The translations under genes were made by a program, and so were the position numbers. From Candidatus Anaeroferrophillus wilburensis (GTDB lineage: Bacteria; Desulfobacterota; Anaeroferrophillalia; Anaeroferrophillales; Anaeroferrophillaceae), in NCBI GenBank assembly GCA_016934315.1, contig JAFGSY010000020.1:1-64000 (forward strand): a DNA stretch of 64,000 nt, written 5' to 3'. How positions within the stretch are numbered: position 1 is the stretch's first letter; each line of letters opens with the position of its first letter. The notes beneath the pieces were generated by a model, which was not told the origin of the DNA, made no database searches, and saw nothing but the letters and a program-made list of their open reading frames with translations. Shown here one piece after another: positions 28,257-36,317 of the stretch.

Positions 28257-28571
28257 ATGACTCCCCCTCTGCATCACCTTGAGGAACAGATTCGTTCTGC
28301 AGACCGACAACAGACCGACGAACCCCCGCTTTTTCGGGTTTTTTTGCATAATGACGATTATACGACAATGGATTTTGTCATTGATATTCTGGAAAATATC
28401 TTTCACAAGAATTCAGCTGAAGCCACCCGGATAATGCTGCAGATTCACCGTCAAGGTATTGGTGCCTGCGGTGAATATCCCCACAGCATTGCGGAAACCA
28501 AGGTAACACTGGTCACCAAGCTGGCCCATGAACAGGGATTTCCCCTGCAGTGCAGCATGCAACAGGTATAG
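28257..28571 (+). CDS. clpS: ATP-dependent Clp protease adaptor ClpS
   Basis: 104 residues. ClpS delivers N-end-rule substrates to ClpAP. The core FRVFLHNDDYTTMDFV (about 27-42), the HRQG segment (about 64-67) and ETKV (about 80-83) match the family. The Asn-Asp-Asp and His residues of the N-degron pocket are present. Four bases separate it from clpA, and aat follows, so substrate tagging, recognition and unfolding are encoded together. Confidence 0.94.
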   Translation: MTPPLHHLEEQIRSADRQQTDEPPLFRVFLHNDDYTTMDFVIDILENIFHKNSAEATRIMLQIHRQGIGACGEYPHSIAETKVTLVTKLAHEQGFPLQCSMQQV

Positions 28572-28575
28572 CACC

Positions 28576-30831
28576 ATGCTTAGTAAAGATCTTGAATACA
28601 CTATTCTTTCCGCTTTTCGGGAGGCACAGCGCCGCTCCCATGAATACCTGTGCATCGAACATCTGCTCTATGCCTTGCTGGACAACGAAACAGGAGTAGA
28701 ACTGATCTCCCAGTGTGGCGGCAAACCCGAAATGCTGAAAGAAAAGCTGGAAACCTATTTCAGCACCAGGATGCCAACCCTGCCGGACGGCAAAAGACAG
28801 CCACCGGTGGAAACCATCGCTTTTCAACGGCTGATCCAGCGAGTCATCCTCCATGTACAGGCAGCCGAAAAAAAAGAAGCTGATCTAGGCGACCTGCTGG
28901 CAGCAATCTTCGAAGAAAAAGAATCCCATGCCTGTTATTTCCTGCAGGAGCAGGAGATTACCCGGCTTACCGTCCTCACCTACCTGGCTCACGGAATCAA
29001 ACAGGAGGAAATGTCTGCAACGGAAAAAACGGCAGATCTGGACAGCAAGACGGCAGCGGAAAAACCGGCAGAACAAGGTAGCTTTCTGGCTAAGTATACG
29101 GTAAACCTGCTGCAGGAGGCGGCTGCCGGCCGAATTGATCCCCTGATTGGCCGCCAGCAGGAGATGCAGCGGACTCTGCAGGTCCTCTGCCGTCGGCAGA
29201 AAAACAACCCTCTTTTTGTCGGCGAACCCGGTGTCGGAAAAACTGCAATGGCCGAAGGACTGGCGCTTCAGATCCATGCCGGCAAGGTACCGGCCGCCCT
29301 CCTCGGCTACCAGGTATATGCCCTTGATTTGGGAGCTCTGCTGGCAGGAACAAAATTCCGCGGCCAGTTTGAAGAACGGCTCAAGGGGGTTATCGGTGAA
29401 TTGCGGCGGAGAAAACAGGTCATCCTCTTTATTGACGAAATTCATACTATCGTCGGTGCTGGTGCGACCAGCGGCAGTTCCATGGATGCCTCGAATATTC
29501 TCAAGCCTTTTCTGGCCAGTGGGGAACTGCGCTGCATCGGTGCCACCACCCATGAAGAATACAAATTGAATTTTGCCAAGGATCGGGCTCTTTCCCGGCG
29601 ATTTCAAACGATTCACCTGCCCGAACCGACAGTCGGCGAAACCATCACCATCCTGCAGGGCCTGAAGAAACGGTTTGAGGACCACCACCAGATAACCTAC
29701 ACTGCAACAGCCCTGGAGGCAGCAGCTGAATTGACCAGCCACTATATCAACGACCGCTATCTGCCGGATAAGGCCATTGATGTCATTGATGAAGCGGCGG
29801 CGGCCATTCACCTGCTGCCGGCCCACCGACAGCGCAAACGGGTAACCAGGACGGATATTGAACAGGTGGTCTCATTGATCGCCAGAGTCCCGGTACAAAA
29901 GGCAACCACCAAAGCACAGGAACAGCTGATCGATCTGGAAGGAAATCTTAAACGGCTGATTTTCGGCCAGGACCAGGCCATAAGCACGTTAAGCAAGGCG
30001 TTGAAACGCTCTAGGGCCGGGCTCAACAACCCTGATCGGCCTGTCGGCTGTTTTCTTTTTACCGGCCCCACCGGGGTTGGCAAGACGGAAATCAGCCGAC
30101 AGCTGGCAGCCTTGCAGGGGATCGAATTCATCCGTTTTGACATGAGCGAGTATATGGAGAAACACGCCGTTGCCCGGCTGATTGGCGCCCCGCCGGGTTA
30201 TGTCGGTTTTGAGCAGGGCGGGCTGCTCACCGAACAGGTCCGCAAACATCCCTACAGCGTTGTACTCCTTGATGAAATTGAAAAGGCACACCCGGATATT
30301 TTCAATATCCTGTTGCAGATCATGGATTACGCCACTCTGACGGACAACAACGGCAACAAGGCCGATTTTCGCCATGTTGTTCTGATTATGACCAGCAACG
30401 CCGGTGCCCGGGAGATGGCCGGCAATACCATAGGGTTCAGCAACCTGGATGCCGATGCTGACGGCCAGGGACGGAAAGCTCTTGAACGGCTGTTTGCACC
30501 GGAATTTCGCAACCGGCTTGATGAGATCCTGTTCTTCAAGACCTTGAGCCGGGAAACCATGATCAGGGTGGTGGACAAATTCCTGACAAAACTGGATCAT
30601 CACCTGATAAAGCAGAAGGTCGAGTTTTCCATTACCGATGCTGCCAAATCCTGGCTGGCTGAGCATGGTTATGATCCCAAATTCGGCGCCCGCCCCCTTG
30701 ATCGGCTGATCCAGGAAACCATCAAAGACCCGCTGGCCGAAGAAATTCTTTTTGGCCGGCTGCAGGGTGGCGGGATTGTCAGGGCCCGACGGGGCAAAGA
30801 TGGCATCACCTTCTCCTTCCCTGGGAACTGA
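28576..30831 (+). CDS. clpA: ATP-dependent Clp protease ATP-binding subunit ClpA
   Basis: 751 residues. An N-terminal Clp repeat domain (about 1-145) is followed by two AAA+ modules: Walker [14 protein letters not shown] (about 216) with [14 protein letters not shown], and [13 protein letters not shown] (about 497) with [14 protein letters not shown]. It lacks the middle coiled coil of ClpB, which fits ClpA. It unfolds substrates for ClpP, which is not in this window. I use the ATG at 28576, five bases after the clpS stop; the frame is open further upstream but overlaps clpS. Confidence 0.95.
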   Translation: MLSKDLEYTILSAFREAQRRSHEYLCIEHLLYALLDNETGVELISQCGGKPEMLKEKLETYFSTRMPTLPDGKRQPPVETIAFQRLIQRVILHVQAAEKKEADLGDLLAAIFEEKESHACYFLQEQEITRLTVLTYLAHGIKQEEMSATEKTADLDSKTAAEKPAEQGSFLAKYTVNLLQEAAAGRIDPLIGRQQEMQRTLQVLCRRQKNNPLFVGEPGVGKTAMAEGLALQIHAGKVPAALLGYQVYALDLGALLAGTKFRGQFEERLKGVIGELRRRKQVILFIDEIHTIVGAGATSGSSMDASNILKPFLASGELRCIGATTHEEYKLNFAKDRALSRRFQTIHLPEPTVGETITILQGLKKRFEDHHQITYTATALEAAAELTSHYINDRYLPDKAIDVIDEAAAAIHLLPAHRQRKRVTRTDIEQVVSLIARVPVQKATTKAQEQLIDLEGNLKRLIFGQDQAISTLSKALKRSRAGLNNPDRPVGCFLFTGPTGVGKTEISRQLAALQGIEFIRFDMSEYMEKHAVARLIGAPPGYVGFEQGGLLTEQVRKHPYSVVLLDEIEKAHPDIFNILLQIMDYATLTDNNGNKADFRHVVLIMTSNAGAREMAGNTIGFSNLDADADGQGRKALERLFAPEFRNRLDEILFFKTLSRETMIRVVDKFLTKLDHHLIKQKVEFSITDAAKSWLAEHGYDPKFGARPLDRLIQETIKDPLAEEILFGRLQGGGIVRARRGKDGITFSFPGN

Positions 30832-30872
30832 CGCTAGCCACCTGTCATCAAGCTATCCGGGAGCGTCGTGCC

Positions 30873-31580
30873 GTGCCGGTTTACCAGCTTACCAATGAAT
30901 TGAATTTTCCCCCGCCTCAAATGGCTGAGCCCTCAGGACTGCTGGCCATCGGCGGCGATCTGAGTACCGAGCGGCTGTTGCAGGCGTATGCCCGCGGAAT
31001 CTTCCCCTGGTATTCAGCCGGTGACCCCCTGCTCTGGTGGTCGCCGGATCCCCGCACCATCATCATCCCCGATGAATTTCATTGTTCACGACGCCTCCGC
31101 CGGCTCATCCGCCAGCAGGTGTACACCATCCGCGCCGATACCGCTTTTGCCGAGGTTGTTGAAGCCTGCGCCGGCATTCCCCGCGCCCATGAGCAGGGAA
31201 CCTGGATTACCCCGGAGATGCAGTCGGCCTATTGCCGGCTTCACAAGGCCGGTTTCGCCCACTCCATTGAGGCCTGGCAGAGAGAAGAACTGGTCGGCGG
31301 CCTCTATGGCGTTTCCCTGGGCCGGGGATTTTTCGGCGAATCGATGTTTTCACACACCAGCAACGCCTCCAAAACCGCACTGGCCGCACTGGTGGAAACA
31401 CTTGCCAGCTGGCATTACCTGTTCATCGACTGCCAATTTACGACCGCCCATCTCTCCACCTTGGGAGCACGGGAAATCCCCAGGCAGCGCTATCTGGCCC
31501 TGCTGCATGAAGCCTTCCGGCACCCCACTGGGCCAGGGTTGTGGACTGCATCCTTCCCGACCGCCGGTGAAATACCCTAA
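30873..31580 (+). CDS. aat: Leucyl/phenylalanyl-tRNA-protein transferase
   Basis: 235 residues. Aat adds Leu or Phe to proteins with N-terminal Arg or Lys, making them ClpS-ClpAP substrates. FPPPQMAEPSGLLAIGGDLS (about 12-31), YARGIFPWY (about 39-47), WWSPDPR (about 55-61) and FGESMFSHTSNASKTAL (about 151-167) are family hallmarks. GTG start with GGGAG upstream. It completes the N-end-rule cluster after clpS and clpA and is closed by a terminator. Confidence 0.95.
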   Translation: MPVYQLTNELNFPPPQMAEPSGLLAIGGDLSTERLLQAYARGIFPWYSAGDPLLWWSPDPRTIIIPDEFHCSRRLRRLIRQQVYTIRADTAFAEVVEACAGIPRAHEQGTWITPEMQSAYCRLHKAGFAHSIEAWQREELVGGLYGVSLGRGFFGESMFSHTSNASKTALAALVETLASWHYLFIDCQFTTAHLSTLGAREIPRQRYLALLHEAFRHPTGPGLWTASFPTAGEIP

Positions 31581-31617
31581 AAAAGGAGGGGTGCACCTAC
31601 CGATGCACCCCTCCTTG
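31581..31617 (+). terminator. Terminator of the clpS-clpA-aat operon
   Basis: GGAGGGGTGCA pairs with TGCACCCCTCC (11 pairs) around an eight-base loop, directly after the aat stop. A run of A precedes it and only TT follows, so on the minus strand it has the better T run and may also end htpG, which converges here. Confidence 0.75.
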
Positions 31618-31644
31618 CACATAAGAACCATAAGCACAGCTTGC

Positions 31645-33582
31645 CTAGGTGGCCGCCTGGACCATCAGTTTCGTCACCAGTTTGGCGAACCTCACCGGAT
31701 TTGACACCGGCGAACCTTCGGCCAGCAACGCTTGGTCAAACAGCAGATCACCATACTCCACCAGACGCGGATCACTGGGGTTGGCCACATAGAGGTCATG
31801 TATGGCGGCAATCAACGGGTGTTGCGGATTAATCTCCATTATCCTTTTGGTTTCAGGAACTTCCTGGCCAGCGGCTTTCAGCAGTCGCTGCATGCTGGCA
31901 CTCATATCATGTTCATCGGCAACCAGGCAGGCAGGGCTGTCAGTGAGGCGGGAAGACAGCTTGGCCTCTTTCACCTGCTCTTTAAGGACATTTTTCAGGA
32001 AGGTGAGCAGCGCGGAATAGTGTTCTTCATCAGCCTTCAGCTGTTCTTCCGAAGCCTTTTTTTCCTCTTCACTCAACAATGCCACCTCTCCCTTGGCCAG
32101 CGATTTCAAGGATTTTTCCTGGTAGGTGGTCATGGTCTGCAAAACCCACTCGTCAACTGGGTCGGTCATCAGCAGAACTTCATACCCCTTGCGCTTCAAC
32201 GCCTCAAGATGGGGGGAACTGGCCAGCATCTCCCGGTTTTCACCGGTCAGATAATAGATCTCTTTCTGCCCTTCAGGCATCCGGGAAACATACTCTTTCA
32301 AGGTCGTCAACTCCGCTCCCCGGGTACTGGCAACCAGTAGCAGATCCTGCAGGGCATCCTTATGCTCATAGTCATAGTGAATTCCCTCCTTGAGCACCTG
32401 ACCAAATGCCTGCCAGAACGTCAGATATTTCTCCCGATCTTGTTCGAGCATATTTTTCAGAGAATCCAGCACCTTCCTGATAAGATTTTTCCTGATCAGG
32501 GCAACCAGCCGATCATGCTGCAGGATCTCCCGGGAAACATTCAACGACAAGTCTGCTGAATCAACCACCCCCTTGATGAAACGCAGGTAGGACGGCATCA
32601 GGTCCTCGCAGTTGTCCATAATAAAAACGCGCTTGACATACAGCTGCATGCCGGATTTTTTTTCCGGCATAAACAGGTCGAACCCTGCCTGTGAAGGAAT
32701 ATACATCAGGGCATTGTATTCGGTTTTCCCCTCGGCATTGACGTGAAGAGTTTCCAGGGGTTCACTCCAGTCGTGGCTGATATGACGATAAAACTCCTGG
32801 TATTCCTCATCGGTCACTTCACTTTTTCGTTTATTCCAGACCGGCTTCATGGAATTCAAGGTTTCGGTTGTCACCTTCTTCACCGGTTCAGCCCCTTCGA
32901 TGGGCTTGCCTTCCTCATCAGTAGGGGTTTCCTGGCGCTCAATATCCATACGGATGGGATAGGTAACAAAGTCAGAGTATTTTTTCACCGTCGACCGGAT
33001 CACCCACTCCTGGGTGAAGTCCTGTTCATCGCCATCTATGGGACGCAGATAAACGGTTACCGTTGTTCCGCGCTCAGAACGGTCATATTCCTCAATGGTG
33101 TAGGTACCGTCACCGGTGGATTCCCACCTGACGCCAGCGGTGGATCCGGCAGCCCGGGTAGTCAGGACAACCCGTTCGGCAACCATGAAGCTGGAATAAA
33201 AACCCACCCCGAACTGACCGATCAAATCCGGGGTCAGGGCATTCTTTTCCTTATCGGCGATGGCAGCCAGCAAACTGCCGGTACCCGATTTGGCAATGGT
33301 ACCGATATGCTCTACCACCTCGTCATGGGTCATGCCGATGCCATTGTCACTTATCGACAACGTCCGGGCATCCTTATCCACTTCAATCGTGATTTTAAAA
33401 TCACTGCCTCCCTCCAGCAGATGCTGCTCCGTCTGGCCCTTGAAGCGCAGGGTGTCCAGGGCATCGGAAGCATTGGAAATCAGCTCACGGAGAAAAATTT
33501 CCTTGTGTGAATAGAGCGAGTTAATCATCAGATCCAGCAGCTTCTGGATTTCGGTCTGAAAGTGCAGGGTTTCCTTCGTCAT
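31645..33582 (-). CDS. htpG: Molecular chaperone HtpG (Hsp90)
   Basis: About 645 residues. The N-terminal ATPase domain shows EIFLRELISNASDALDTLRF (split in family blocks), DNGIGMT (about 83-89), GTIAKSGT (about 97-104) and QFGVGFYSSFMVA (about 120-132), followed by middle and dimerisation domains. It starts at MTKETLHFQ with AAGGAG upstream; the frame stays open 49 codons further but family members begin here. The 497-base upstream gap shows no clear heat-shock promoter by eye. Confidence 0.96.
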   Translation of the reverse strand: MTKETLHFQTEIQKLLDLMINSLYSHKEIFLRELISNASDALDTLRFKGQTEQHLLEGGSDFKITIEVDKDARTLSISDNGIGMTHDEVVEHIGTIAKSGTGSLLAAIADKEKNALTPDLIGQFGVGFYSSFMVAERVVLTTRAAGSTAGVRWESTGDGTYTIEEYDRSERGTTVTVYLRPIDGDEQDFTQEWVIRSTVKKYSDFVTYPIRMDIERQETPTDEEGKPIEGAEPVKKVTTETLNSMKPVWNKRKSEVTDEEYQEFYRHISHDWSEPLETLHVNAEGKTEYNALMYIPSQAGFDLFMPEKKSGMQLYVKRVFIMDNCEDLMPSYLRFIKGVVDSADLSLNVSREILQHDRLVALIRKNLIRKVLDSLKNMLEQDREKYLTFWQAFGQVLKEGIHYDYEHKDALQDLLLVASTRGAELTTLKEYVSRMPEGQKEIYYLTGENREMLASSPHLEALKRKGYEVLLMTDPVDEWVLQTMTTYQEKSLKSLAKGEVALLSEEEKKASEEQLKADEEHYSALLTFLKNVLKEQVKEAKLSSRLTDSPACLVADEHDMSASMQRLLKAAGQEVPETKRIMEINPQHPLIAAIHDLYVANPSDPRLVEYGDLLFDQALLAEGSPVSNPVRFAKLVTKLMVQAAT

Positions 33583-33958
33583 CTGTTTCTCCTTACCAAC
33601 GTGATTCAAACTAAAATTTTCCAAACACCACTTCCCCGCATTGAAGGCTCTTACCCTGTCTTGAGCATGTTCCGCCCACCCCCGGCTACCCACCGAGGGC
33701 ATATTCGCCGGCCGGCATCCAGGAGTCATCCCGTGTCATGTCATGCCAAGTGGCGGAACAAGCACCCCATCCGGGGGCAAAGTGACAGCATAATCATCGT
33801 TCAATGAAAAATCATCTTCATCCTGGGAAAGTAATCATCATTTTCCCCATGTCAAGGGCTGAAAGATGAAGTGGCAACAAGGGAGGAAAATAGCGAAAAG
33901 ATAACCGGCATGTCAAGGAATGATTGACCGGAAAGGGTCTTCTGCCGCTAAATTACCA

Positions 33959-33988
33959 TTGACTTTTTCAGGGTTCCCTTACTATAGT
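33959..33988 (+). promoter_or_regulatory. Promoter of def-fmt operon
   Basis: TTGACT (33959-33964) and TATAGT (33983-33988) with an 18-base spacer. The start point would be near 33995, giving a leader of about 85 bases before def. Confidence 0.6.
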
Positions 33989-34008
33989 AAATAAAAAAGG
34001 GACCGGTG

Positions 34009-34035
34009 GGGCAGTAACTGCCCTTTTATTTTTTT
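34009..34035 (+). terminator. Terminator-like hairpin in the def leader
   Basis: GGGCAG (34009-34014) and CTGCCC (34018-34023) with a three-base loop are followed by TTTTATTTTTTT. It lies between the def promoter and the def start, so transcripts may be attenuated here, or a very short RNA is made. Confidence 0.6.
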
Positions 34036-34079
34036 ATCCACGCGGACCTGCAAGTTCTGACACCTAGCTGGTGGGCATC

Positions 34080-34583
34080 ATGGCATTCCATAACATCTGT
34101 GTCTATCCCGAGACAATCCTGGCCAGGAAAGCCCAGGACATCCTTAGTATTGATGATCAGATCGTCAACCTGGCAGCAGCCATGGTCGATACTATGTACG
34201 CCGCTCCGGGTGTCGGCCTGGCAGCGCCGCAGGTTGGTGTTTCCCAACGGCTGATTGTTGTTGATGCCGGCGAGGAACGGGGCAAAGCGCTCATCACCCT
34301 TATCAACCCGGTAATCGTCGCGGGTGAAGGTGCAGCAGCAGTGGAAGAAGGGTGCCTGAGTGTTCCCGGATTTACCGCCGAGGTGCAACGCCAGGGAGAA
34401 ATTCAGGTTCGCGGTATCACCCTGGATGAAAAAGAACTTGAGTTTACCGCTGCCGGTTTTCTGGCCATCGTTCTGCAACACGAAATCGACCATTTGAACG
34501 GCATCCTGTTCATTGACCGGATAAGCCCGTTAAAACGTGATATTTTCCTCCGAAAGTTTAAAAAGGGGACCTTGCAGGAGTAA
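34080..34583 (+). CDS. def: Peptide deformylase
   Basis: 167 residues. It removes the formyl group from new proteins. The three motifs are intact: GVGLAAPQVG (about 43-52), EGCLSVPG (about 87-94) and QHEIDHLNGILF (about 130-141), with the metal-binding Cys and two His. I use the ATG at 34080; a GTG nine bases earlier is also open. Its stop overlaps the fmt start (TAATG), pairing formylation and deformylation. Confidence 0.95.
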   Translation: MAFHNICVYPETILARKAQDILSIDDQIVNLAAAMVDTMYAAPGVGLAAPQVGVSQRLIVVDAGEERGKALITLINPVIVAGEGAAAVEEGCLSVPGFTAEVQRQGEIQVRGITLDEKELEFTAAGFLAIVLQHEIDHLNGILFIDRISPLKRDIFLRKFKKGTLQE

Positions 34584-35533
34584 TGAGGATTATTCTGGCG
34601 GCCACCGGCGCATTTGCGGTCCCTTCCCTGGAAGTCATTGCTGACCACCTCCAGCCTGAAAATCTGTTGATTATCAGCCAGCCTGACCGTCGTCGTGGGC
34701 GCGGCCGGCATCTCCAGCCATTCCCGGTCAAGCAGCTGGCCATGGAACGGCAGCTGGTAACGATAACTCCGGAAAAAATCACCAGTTCGGATATTATTGA
34801 ACAGTGCACCGCCTTCGCGCCTGATTTTCTGGTGGCGGTGGACTACGGCCAGATTATCCCGGCATCGCTGATCTCTGTGCCCAGCCAAGCGGCTGTCAAC
34901 CTGCATCCATCATTGCTGCCAGCCTATCGTGGACCAGCCCCCATGGTCTGGACCCTGCTTAATGGCGACCCGGTTACCGGAGTCACCACCCAGTTACTGG
35001 CGCCACAAGTTGACCGTGGCGATATCCTGTTGCAGGAAAAGGTTGCTGTTGAACAAAGTGAAACGCTGCCGCACCTGACAGACCGGTTAAGAATTCTCGG
35101 AGCCAAGCTGCTATGGGAAACTCTGAAGCAATGGCAGGCTGGCCGCATCACCCCTCGGCAGCAAGATGAGGCGCAGGCATCCTATGCTCCCATGCTGAAA
35201 AAGGAGGATGGCCTGCTGGACTGGCAGCAGGATGCGGAAAAACTGGAGCGACAAATACGGGCTCTCAACCCCTGGCCAGGAACTTTTACCTTTTGGCAGG
35301 GAAAACGGTTCAAGATCCTTGCTGCCGAAATCCCGCCGGCCATGGCTGCCGACCATAAGGCTCCGGGAACCGTGCTGATTGGCGATGGTCGGATTTTACT
35401 GGCTACCGGCAGCGGCTTTCTCCAGATTACCAGCGTACAGGCGGAAAATCGTCCCCGCCGCTCAGCCGGTGAATTTCTGCGGGGCAGCACACTGAAAACC
35501 GGCGACCGTTTTACCCGCCAGCCCTTACCATAA
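34583..35533 (+). CDS. fmt: Methionyl-tRNA formyltransferase
   Basis: 316 residues. It formylates Met-tRNAi with 10-formyl-tetrahydrofolate. FAVPSLEVI (about 11-19), the catalytic region VDYGQIIPASLI and NLHPSLLPAYRGPAP (about 106-120, Asn-His) and the later Asp in PQVDRGDIL (about 140-148) are present. The common N-terminal GTP(D/E)FAVP is ATGAFAVP here. A C-terminal tRNA-binding domain follows. Coupled to def by overlap. Confidence 0.95.
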   Translation: MRIILAATGAFAVPSLEVIADHLQPENLLIISQPDRRRGRGRHLQPFPVKQLAMERQLVTITPEKITSSDIIEQCTAFAPDFLVAVDYGQIIPASLISVPSQAAVNLHPSLLPAYRGPAPMVWTLLNGDPVTGVTTQLLAPQVDRGDILLQEKVAVEQSETLPHLTDRLRILGAKLLWETLKQWQAGRITPRQQDEAQASYAPMLKKEDGLLDWQQDAEKLERQIRALNPWPGTFTFWQGKRFKILAAEIPPAMAADHKAPGTVLIGDGRILLATGSGFLQITSVQAENRPRRSAGEFLRGSTLKTGDRFTRQPLP

Positions 35534-35539
35534 TAACCT

Positions 35540-36307
35540 ATGACAACAACACCTGACCTCCCCTCAAAAAAAAGGGTTTTTATCGGCCTGCTGATTATTA
35601 CCTTTCTGACTCTGTCGATTGCGGTGGTCATCATTGGCTGGGTTGGTACGGTAGGTTTGCAGCAGCTGCATCCTGTGCTGCCGACCGTTGCCCAGCTACT
35701 GGTGGGTTTCTCGTTTATTTTCCTGGCCGGCATCATGGCACTGCTTATACTCACCGTCATTCTGGGCAAAGAACTGCCCTTTGGCCGAAAGCTTAGAGGA
35801 TTGATGGTCAAGGTGTTCCTGCCAATGATGATGGCCATCGGCAGGTTGCTGGGAATTTCCCGTGACACCATTAAAAAATCGTTCATCGAAATCAACAACC
35901 AGCTCATTCTTTCCCGTCGTTTGCATTGCAATCCTGATCGCATCCTTATCCTGCTGCCCCACTGCCTGCAAGAGGCTGATTGCCAGCAAAAAATAACCAC
36001 CAACATCGATAATTGCCAACAATGTGGCTTGTGTGACATCAAGGACCTGGTGAAACTGGCCAAAAGGTATGGCACCAAGATAGCAGTAGCCACCGGTGGC
36101 ACCCTGGCCCGTAAAATTGTTCAAGACTACCGGCCGCAGATTATTATTGCCGTGGCTTGTGAACGTGACCTGACCAGCGGCATCAATGATACTTATCCAC
36201 TGCCGGTATATGGCATCCTCAACCAGCGACCCAATGGTCCCTGCTGGAACACCCACGTCGCCATACAACAGGTTGAAAAAGCAATTTTACTGTTTACCAG
36301 AGCCTGA
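35540..36307 (+). CDS. DUF116 membrane protein
   Basis: 255 residues. Two hydrophobic segments (about 12-38 and 50-72) anchor a cytoplasmic domain with many cysteines: LPHCLQEADCQQK (about 139-151) and NCQQCGLCDIKDL (about 158-170), then ATGGTLARK and AVACERDLTSGI. This is the DUF116 pattern; the cysteines could bind a metal or an iron-sulfur cluster. The function is unknown. It follows fmt by six bases and precedes mfd, an arrangement I believe recurs in related genomes. Confidence 0.8.
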   Translation: MTTTPDLPSKKRVFIGLLIITFLTLSIAVVIIGWVGTVGLQQLHPVLPTVAQLLVGFSFIFLAGIMALLILTVILGKELPFGRKLRGLMVKVFLPMMMAIGRLLGISRDTIKKSFIEINNQLILSRRLHCNPDRILILLPHCLQEADCQQKITTNIDNCQQCGLCDIKDLVKLAKRYGTKIAVATGGTLARKIVQDYRPQIIIAVACERDLTSGINDTYPLPVYGILNQRPNGPCWNTHVAIQQVEKAILLFTRA

Positions 36308-36317
36308 TTTCCGCCCC

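Larger units (their letters stand above)
33583..34079. other. Divergent intergenic region between htpG and def
   Basis: About 497 bases without a gene. The right part holds the def promoter and a short terminator-like hairpin. The left part is the htpG leader; a lone minus-strand TTGACA near 33880 has no good -10 partner. I find no CIRCE palindrome and no convincing sigma-32 site. Confidence 0.45.

Noticed and set aside
28885-29826. Minus-strand open frame of 313 codons opposite clpA
   Set aside because: It lies wholly within clpA, whose AAA+ motifs are intact, and has no recognisable family or ribosome site.
33583-33960. Sigma-32 heat-shock promoter or CIRCE element for htpG
   Set aside because: The only CTTGACA-like box has no matching -10 at an acceptable distance, and no CIRCE-type inverted repeat is present.
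36186-36317. N-terminal extension of mfd into DUF116
   Set aside because: The in-frame codons overlap a well-formed DUF116 gene, and family members begin at the internal MFFTNEL start.
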